From the NCBI GenBank assembly GCA_025927655.1, contig JAICKY010000005.1, positions 1-45,375 of the forward strand: 45,375 nucleotides of DNA. Reading direction: 5' to 3'. The stretch comes from Candidatus Saccharimonadota bacterium. GTDB taxonomy: Bacteria > Patescibacteriota > Saccharimonadia > Saccharimonadales > UBA4665. Within the stretch, counting starts at the first letter, position 1. Each line of letters begins with the position of its first letter. Under the pieces are notes generated by a model. The model was not told the DNA's origin and did no database searches. It saw only the letters and a program-made list of their open reading frames with translations. Both the position numbers and the translations under genes were made by a program. This document shows, piece after piece, positions 40,421-45,375 of this stretch.

Positions 40421-42136
40421 TTAGACTTCACTGTACGCTTCGGTGCGGAAATGCCGGGGCAATCCGAAGGCCAGGCCAAACGTTAGTGCCAGCAAACCTG
40501 CGGTATACGCCATAGACCATTTGAACGCATGGCTGAAGTTCGCGGCGTTCGCCAGCTGTGCCGCGCTGGACAGCGTTCCAGCGCTCACCGGCACTGACGG
40601 TGTGGTTGGCGCGTTGGCCGGGTTTGTGCCGCCAGCTATGACACAGCTCTTAGGCGTAGCGTTTGCGTCCGACTGGCGCGAGCGGTCGACGAAACATTGC
40701 TTCGTTGAGTTAATCAATTGATTCTGCTCAGCAGCCGGAACATGCTGCGCCGTAAGCGTCTGGCGCAGACCAGGTTCAATAGCCGCAAAACTGTTCGAGG
40801 CGCCGTGGCTTAGTTGGCCAAAGAACAGAACACCAATCAACGCTACGCCAACCGCACCACCGACCTGCTGCACCGCGTTCAGCACGCCAGAGGCAGAACC
40901 GGCATGTTTAGCATCGACGCCGTTCAGTACGGCCGCGAACAGCGAACCAAACACAAATCCCATGCCCACACCCACGAAAAGAAGCCCCGGGATGAGCTGC
41001 CATGAATGTACAGCAAGGTTGTAGTGATGCAAGACCAGGGTCGTGACCGCCAAACCGAGAGCCATTACCGTTACACCGATATTCAACGCATAGCGGCCCA
41101 GTTTTGGAACTAGTTTCTCGCCTGCCGTAGCCATAGTCAGCGCAATGCCGAAGGCCGTAGGGAGGCCGGTCAGCGCGGCGTGCACTGCGGTAAAGCCAAG
41201 CCCAACCTGCAACACCAAGGTAAATGTTAGGAAAAATCCAATCATGGCCATTTCAAATATAGCGTTCACGCTCAAACCAAAGCCGAATGAGTGGTTTTTA
41301 AATAGAGCCGGAAGCACTAGCGGTGAACCATCAGTCTGCTCTTTGCGCTTCTGCCACCAGGCAAACACGCCAAATACTGGCAACGAGGTCACCAGCATGA
41401 TGTACGTCCAATTAGGCCAGCCGTACTCACGCCCCTGAATGAGCGGAAATACCAGCAGGAACATAGCCACCATTACCAAAAGTGTACCGAAAATATCGAG
41501 CTTTAATGGGTGCGGCGATTTGCCATTCGGCAAATATTTAAAACCCATAATCAGCGCAAGCAACCCAATTGGGACATTGATAAGGAATATTGGCCGCCAA
41601 TCCCACCCAAACACGTTCCATTTTATGAGCAAGCCCCCGACAACGGGTCCGAGTGAGGCGGCCAAGCCGCCAAGCGCGCCAAACAAGCCATTGATGCCGG
41701 CCCGTTCAGATGGTTTGTACATCACCTGCATCAGCGACATTACCTGCGGTACCATCAGCGCCGCAAACGAACCTTGCAATATACGCGCAATAATTAAAGT
41801 AGTTGTGTTAGGTGCCACCCCGCTTAGGAGCGAGGCAAGCGTAAAGCCCGTGACACCGGTCATAAAAAGCTTCTTGTAGCCAAACACGTCGCCCATACGG
41901 CCGCCAGTCACAAGCAGGAGCGCGAAAGCCAGCGAATACCCGGCAACAAGCCACTGAATGGCCGAATAGCTGGCGCCCAGGTTTGTGCGGATGGTAGGAA
42001 TAGCCACGTTTACGATAGTACTGTCCAGCAGGTCCATCACAAATGCCAAGGCAACAATCACCAGTGCGACAGTACGTTTTTTGGCGCTAAATTTTGCCGC
42101 GTGATCCTGCGCGGAAAGTACAGCCGGAGTCTCCAT
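40421..42136 (-). CDS. DHA2-family MFS drug exporter
   Basis: 571 residues with about 14 membrane helices, the DHA2 (EmrB/QacA) layout. FVMDLLDSTIVNVAIPTI is the D1 motif in helix 1, and GGRMGDVFGYKKLFM is the MFS loop motif A. Helices are complete up to the last (about 535-555), and a large extracytoplasmic loop precedes it (about 455-530). Exporters of this kind expel toxic compounds using the proton gradient. RBS AAGAG six bases before ATG. No regulator gene is adjacent. Confidence 0.92.
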   Translation of the reverse strand: METPAVLSAQDHAAKFSAKKRTVALVIVALAFVMDLLDSTIVNVAIPTIRTNLGASYSAIQWLVAGYSLAFALLLVTGGRMGDVFGYKKLFMTGVTGFTLASLLSGVAPNTTTLIIARILQGSFAALMVPQVMSLMQVMYKPSERAGINGLFGALGGLAASLGPVVGGLLIKWNVFGWDWRPIFLINVPIGLLALIMGFKYLPNGKSPHPLKLDIFGTLLVMVAMFLLVFPLIQGREYGWPNWTYIMLVTSLPVFGVFAWWQKRKEQTDGSPLVLPALFKNHSFGFGLSVNAIFEMAMIGFFLTFTLVLQVGLGFTAVHAALTGLPTAFGIALTMATAGEKLVPKLGRYALNIGVTVMALGLAVTTLVLHHYNLAVHSWQLIPGLLFVGVGMGFVFGSLFAAVLNGVDAKHAGSASGVLNAVQQVGGAVGVALIGVLFFGQLSHGASNSFAAIEPGLRQTLTAQHVPAAEQNQLINSTKQCFVDRSRQSDANATPKSCVIAGGTNPANAPTTPSVPVSAGTLSSAAQLANAANFSHAFKWSMAYTAGLLALTFGLAFGLPRHFRTEAYSEV

Positions 42137-42263
42137 AGATATCTCTTTCTTTTACGTTTGCTCTACGCTTGGTATATCGTCCATTATACGATGCCGGCCG
42201 GGTCTAGCAACAGGAAATCAGCATTTTGCAAAACACCCGCGGGCAACCTGACCGATCAAGAAA

Positions 42264-43208
42264 CTAGAACCATTTCTTGCGCTTGAAGTACATATACATG
42301 CCCACTGCTATAGCCCCTGAAACTGCAATGATAATTGCAAATGTAGTATAGCGGCCCAGGAACATCCATGAACCAGCCTCAAGTCCGCCGGGCAGAAATA
42401 CGTTCATGCCATAGAGCGTTCCGGCCACCGTGATGGGGATTGTGAAGGTAAATACCAGTGTCAGTATGGCTAAAATCTTGTTCGTCTGCTCAGTGCTGGA
42501 GGTAAAATCGGCGTCTTTATAGATTTCAACCGTTTCCTTGGCTTCGTCTATTTCTTCCCACAGTTTGTTCGCCATTTTGGTGTTGTTCAGGTAGTATTTA
42601 GCCATATTTTGACCGGTGAACGAATCAATCTGCTCGGCCAGGTCTTGCAAAATAAATCGCTTTGGGCCAATCACTCGGCTAAGCCGCACTATCTTCTGAC
42701 GGACTTTCCCTATTCGCTGCGAGTCCGAATCTCTATCATCGAAGACCATGTCTTCGATCTCGTCCAGCTCGTTATTTACATCGTCTGTCATGTCAGAAAT
42801 GTCGCTGAGCAAGCTATTGATCAGACGATACAGCAAGTAGGCTGCACCCTGCGTAAAGTATTCTTCGGCCTTTTCTGCGCTCAGATTACACACTTCGAAC
42901 AGATCGGTGATGCAGGGGCTGGCGCCACCACGGATGGTAATAATGAAGTTCTTTCCCAAGAACACACCTACCTGGCTAATGTGAATTTTGTCTTTGCGCG
43001 CGGTGAGTACTGGCACATGCAACACTAGAAATAAATATTGATCTTCGTGCTCAACCTGGGCATGTTGGACTTTTTGCAGGCATTCCTTTACATGCAGAGG
43101 GTGCAGCGAGTAGGTCTTAGCGAGCTGCTCCAACACAGCCTGCGTCGGATTTTCCAAGTCTACCCAGGTTACATCGTCGTGTATTTGTGTTCGTGGTACC
43201 GCAGTCAT
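42264..43208 (-). CDS. corA: CorA-family divalent cation channel
   Basis: 314 residues. A soluble N-terminal domain with long helices leads to two C-terminal membrane helices. The GMN signature is present in the loop after the first one (GTLYGMNVFLPGG). The tail FKRKKWF is basic and cytoplasmic, as usual. CorA pentamers import magnesium and related ions. GATAAT lies about 20 bases before the ATG and there is no clear RBS. Confidence 0.94.
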   Translation of the reverse strand: MTAVPRTQIHDDVTWVDLENPTQAVLEQLAKTYSLHPLHVKECLQKVQHAQVEHEDQYLFLVLHVPVLTARKDKIHISQVGVFLGKNFIITIRGGASPCITDLFEVCNLSAEKAEEYFTQGAAYLLYRLINSLLSDISDMTDDVNNELDEIEDMVFDDRDSDSQRIGKVRQKIVRLSRVIGPKRFILQDLAEQIDSFTGQNMAKYYLNNTKMANKLWEEIDEAKETVEIYKDADFTSSTEQTNKILAILTLVFTFTIPITVAGTLYGMNVFLPGGLEAGSWMFLGRYTTFAIIIAVSGAIAVGMYMYFKRKKWF

Positions 43209-43427
43209 AGTTTCATCGCGCTTAGCTCAATTATCTACCACTGATAATAAATGAAACGGCGGTAAAAATATAGACTTGCTTATGGCTGCAAGGCCAGGAC
43301 AGCATACGCCCGGCACAAAGTCGGACCCTTATCTTGGTTGAGTACGTGCAATCGAATTGTGATCTAATTTCAGCTGAATTACTTCGCTGGAACGGGTTCT
43401 TGCATAAAATCGTATTATTTTCGGGCC

Positions 43428-43460
43428 AGAAACTAGGACTCGAACCTAATTTGTCCGAGC
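43428..43460 (-). other. Isolated T-arm-like sequence over the IMPase stop codon
   Basis: On the minus strand TTAGG-TTCGAGT-CCTAG has the stem-loop of a tRNA T arm and is followed by TTTCTGGCCC, comparable with the 3' end of tRNA-Lys. No acceptor 5' strand, D arm or valid anticodon arm accompanies it, so it is not a tRNA gene. Confidence 0.35.
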
Positions 43461-44228
43461 TACAAACTCATCCACTAACCTGGGATTACCCATTATTACT
43501 TCGCTCGTTAGCCAAGTTGTTGGCTGTCCCTGGAGATTAGTAGTCTTAGCGCCAGCTTCTTTGGCAATCAAAAAAGCCGCAGCATTGTCCCAGGGCTTTA
43601 GGCCGTTATGATGATAAAGATCAAGTCTGCCGCAAGCCACGTCCGTCATGATCAGCACTGCGCTGCCCAGGACATCTACCCACACATGGCCCAGCTTCGT
43701 AAATCTATCAATATTTGCTTGCGTACCGCCTTCATAAGAATTGGAGGTACAAACTCGCGTGCCAGCATCAAACACAGTTTTGTCCGATACGTGTATGGGC
43801 TGTCCGTTCCGGGTGGCGCCTTTGCCTTTTTCAGCAATATAAAGCTCTTTGCGATACGGGTCATAAACCGCGCCTATAGTGCTTTGGCCGTTTTCAATGT
43901 AACCGATCGATATACCCGAATAAGCCATGCCTTTCTTGAAGTTATTGGTGCCATCTATAGGATCAATCACCCATCCCGTAAGTTGGCCTAGCTTGTCTGG
44001 CACCAGCAATTCCTGACCTTCTTTTGTTTCTTCCGATATCACTACATCATCAGGAAAACCGGCTTTGATAGTTTGCGTTATGATTTTCTCGCTCGCCAGA
44101 TCAGCCGCCGTGACTAGGTCGCCTGCTGTTGACTTAACTTCCGTTTCAACTGTATTTGGATCAAACTTTAAAATTTCCTTGCCGGCAGCCAGCGCCGCTT
44201 GGATAATCACTTCTACTCTGTCACTCAT
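43446..44228 (-). CDS. Inositol monophosphatase family phosphatase
   Basis: 260 residues, normal length. Metal site motifs are present: SEETKEG, GWVIDPIDGTNNF, and LKPWDNAAAFLIAKEAGA. The family includes SuhB, CysQ and fructose-1,6-bisphosphatases; the exact substrate is not fixed by these motifs. TATTAT ends six bases before the ATG (leaderless). The last codons overlap a T-arm-like sequence and the gene lies next to the IS630 copy. Confidence 0.92.
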   Translation of the reverse strand: MSDRVEVIIQAALAAGKEILKFDPNTVETEVKSTAGDLVTAADLASEKIITQTIKAGFPDDVVISEETKEGQELLVPDKLGQLTGWVIDPIDGTNNFKKGMAYSGISIGYIENGQSTIGAVYDPYRKELYIAEKGKGATRNGQPIHVSDKTVFDAGTRVCTSNSYEGGTQANIDRFTKLGHVWVDVLGSAVLIMTDVACGRLDLYHHNGLKPWDNAAAFLIAKEAGAKTTNLQGQPTTWLTSEVIMGNPRLVDEFVARTN

Positions 44229-44265
44229 CCTTAAATAATAGCCTAGTCTTCATCAAACAACCATA

Positions 44266-44289
44266 TATAGCAACCTAAAAACAAAACCT
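44266..44289 (+). repeat. Left terminal inverted repeat of the IS630 element
   Basis: Twenty-four bases, perfect complement of 45352-45375, beginning with the target TA. Confidence 0.9.
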
Positions 44290-44291
44290 AC

Positions 44292-45329
44292 CTAAAACGA
44301 GTAATTGAACGGGCGTGAAGCGACGAAGTCGCTGAACGCCTGTTTGGTGTCTTTGAAGGTGTCGTGTTGTACATTGGCAATGTGTTGCTTGGTCGTATTC
44401 CAAACGTGTTCAATGGGGTTGTTGTCTGGTGCGTAGGGCGGCATGGCAATGAGGTGTACCCGCTCCAGGATGCCGCCTTTTTTGAGTTCTTCCCGTATTT
44501 CTTTGCTTTTGTGGAACGGTGCGTTATCCCATACAATGCAGAGCTTTTTGTCCGGATGTTTTTCTACGAAGAGCTGACAGGCTTTCAATACCTCTTTAGA
44601 GTTCTGCCAGCCCATTTCGAATAGCTCGCAGGCAAAGGTCTTTTGGTTTAAGAATCCAATGTAGCTCTGGGATGCCTTTTTACGGTTCACTTTCACAATG
44701 GTCCGTTCGCCTTTCCTGAGCCAGGCTTTACGAATGACCGCCTCTTGATCCATGCGAACCTCGTCGCAGGCGAATACCTCCCAGTCGTCGCTTTGCAGGA
44801 GCGGAGCAAGTTCCGCTTTGATGGCTTTCATGCGTTCTTCGATGAGCTGCTCATCCCGTTTGCGGTCAAAGGTGTCGGCGTATTTGAAGCTGAGGTTGCT
44901 AAACTTGAGCAAGAAGTGGTATGACTGGTCGCATTCATACACGACGCCAAAGCTGGTCTCGACATATTGTTTGAGTTGGGGCACGTCCCAGAACTCTTTT
45001 GGTAGACCGTGCTCTGAGGGCGAGGATTGCAAGACGGTCTTCACTTCGGCTAGCTGCTCAGGGGTAAGCTTGCCGGCATTATGGTTGTTTTTATGCCCCG
45101 TGAAGATACTGGCAAGTCGACACTTGCGCCAATGCCGCAGCCACAGTTCTATGGTGCTTGGCTTGCGATCCACTACCTCAGTGATGAATTCTAACGGTGC
45201 GCCACGAGCAGCCGCCAATACCGCTTGAGCCTTGAACCGTACCAGTACAAGCGGTGAGGTCTTGGCATATTGTTTTAGTAGGTCTCGCTCGAGGCCAGAG
45301 ATTGTTATTGGTATTTGTTTTGTCGCCAT
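44292..45329 (-). CDS. IS630-family DDE transposase
   Basis: 345 residues. The N-terminal helix-turn-helix region (about 20-75) ends in KPSTIELWLRHWRK. The DDE domain shows WEVFACDEVRMD (first Asp), LCIVWDNAPFHKS (second Asp) and MPPYAPDNNPIEHVWN (Glu), the DDE_3 signature with the PIE motif. The frame fills the space between the two terminal repeats, ending three bases from the left repeat. It cuts and pastes the element at TA sites. No frameshift is seen. Confidence 0.95.
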   Translation of the reverse strand: MATKQIPITISGLERDLLKQYAKTSPLVLVRFKAQAVLAAARGAPLEFITEVVDRKPSTIELWLRHWRKCRLASIFTGHKNNHNAGKLTPEQLAEVKTVLQSSPSEHGLPKEFWDVPQLKQYVETSFGVVYECDQSYHFLLKFSNLSFKYADTFDRKRDEQLIEERMKAIKAELAPLLQSDDWEVFACDEVRMDQEAVIRKAWLRKGERTIVKVNRKKASQSYIGFLNQKTFACELFEMGWQNSKEVLKACQLFVEKHPDKKLCIVWDNAPFHKSKEIREELKKGGILERVHLIAMPPYAPDNNPIEHVWNTTKQHIANVQHDTFKDTKQAFSDFVASRPFNYSF

Positions 45330-45351
45330 CCATTCAGGATAGCAAACGGGC

Positions 45352-45375
45352 AGGTTTTGTTTTTAGGTTGCTATA
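45352..45375 (-). repeat. Right terminal inverted repeat of the IS630 element
   Basis: Twenty-four bases, perfect complement of the left repeat; ends at the last base of the window. Confidence 0.9.

Larger units (their letters stand above)
44266..45375 (-). mobile_element. Complete IS630-family insertion sequence
   Basis: Both ends are identical inverted repeats of 24 bases (44266-44289 and 45352-45375, reading TATAGCAACCTAAAAACAAA inward), each starting with TA, consistent with the TA target duplication of IS630/Tc1-type elements. One transposase gene fills the interior. The right end coincides with the last base of the window, so the outer flank cannot be inspected. Frame and ends are intact, so it may still be mobile. 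Confidence 0.9.

Noticed and set aside
43440-43520. A complete tRNA gene at the end of the phosphatase gene
   Set aside because: The T-arm-like part has no matching acceptor 5' strand, the upstream 7-base loop lacks U33, and no D arm exists.
1-45375. CRISPR array or rRNA genes
   Set aside because: No regularly spaced repeats and no conserved rRNA segments were seen on either strand.

Overview
The window looks like part of a Candidatus Saccharibacteria (TM7) or related Patescibacteria/CPR chromosome. This is an inference from gene content and style: compact operons, a short HrcA, a DnaJ/DnaK/GrpE/HrcA cluster with CIRCE operators, a VirB4/TraD-like ATPase without a relaxase, a RimK cluster, small membrane proteins starting with a GFIP-type motif, and large serine recombinases placed against tRNA genes. 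TGA is used as an ordinary stop (for example radC). No rRNA and no CRISPR array is visible.

Left region (1 to about 10.82 kb): a visibly AT-richer accessory island that ends inside a tRNA-Lys gene. It begins in a truncated transposase whose leader folds over its own ribosome binding site. Then come two membrane proteins, the C-terminal scar of an old large serine recombinase, and a restriction-modification locus (HNH protein convergent with a two-headed cytosine-C5 methyltransferase). A small basic protein, two unknown genes, a stand-alone resolvase domain with its catalytic serine changed to alanine, and the full-length recombinase follow. The recombinase frame reads straight through the antisense strand of tRNA-Lys, the signature of integration at a tRNA 3' end. 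A hairpin inside the end of the recombinase gene is placed to act as the tRNA terminator.

Middle region (10.8 to 34.3 kb): core genome, mostly on the minus strand. It holds a YbaK-type deacylase, three ATP-grasp ligases (RimK, a retropepsin-ATP-grasp fusion and a third ligase), the hrcA-grpE-dnaK-dnaJ heat-shock block with four CIRCE-like operators, and two guanylate-kinase-like proteins (one with a damaged P-loop) around a peroxiredoxin. These are followed by lepA, radC, murJ, a large type IV secretion-like ATPase, ftsH and tilS, then plus-strand genes for a Ham1-like pyrophosphatase and a histidine phosphatase.

Right region (34.4 kb to end): a TauE/SafE transporter behind a hairpin/operator, tRNA-Met, small and large membrane proteins, a soluble orphan histidine kinase, an LCP-LytR_C cell-wall ligase, a self-contained tiny transcription unit (consensus promoter, 31-codon ORF, strong terminator), a DHA2-type MFS exporter, CorA, an inositol-monophosphatase-family enzyme and a complete IS630-type insertion sequence whose right end coincides with the end of the window.

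Two patterns cut across regions. First, at least fifteen genes have a -10 hexamer ending only 6 to 9 bases before the start codon, so leaderless transcription appears common here; this corrected several start codons. Second, a multi-hairpin intergenic element occurs twice (12.1 kb and 35.3 kb) and matches no RNA family I recognise.
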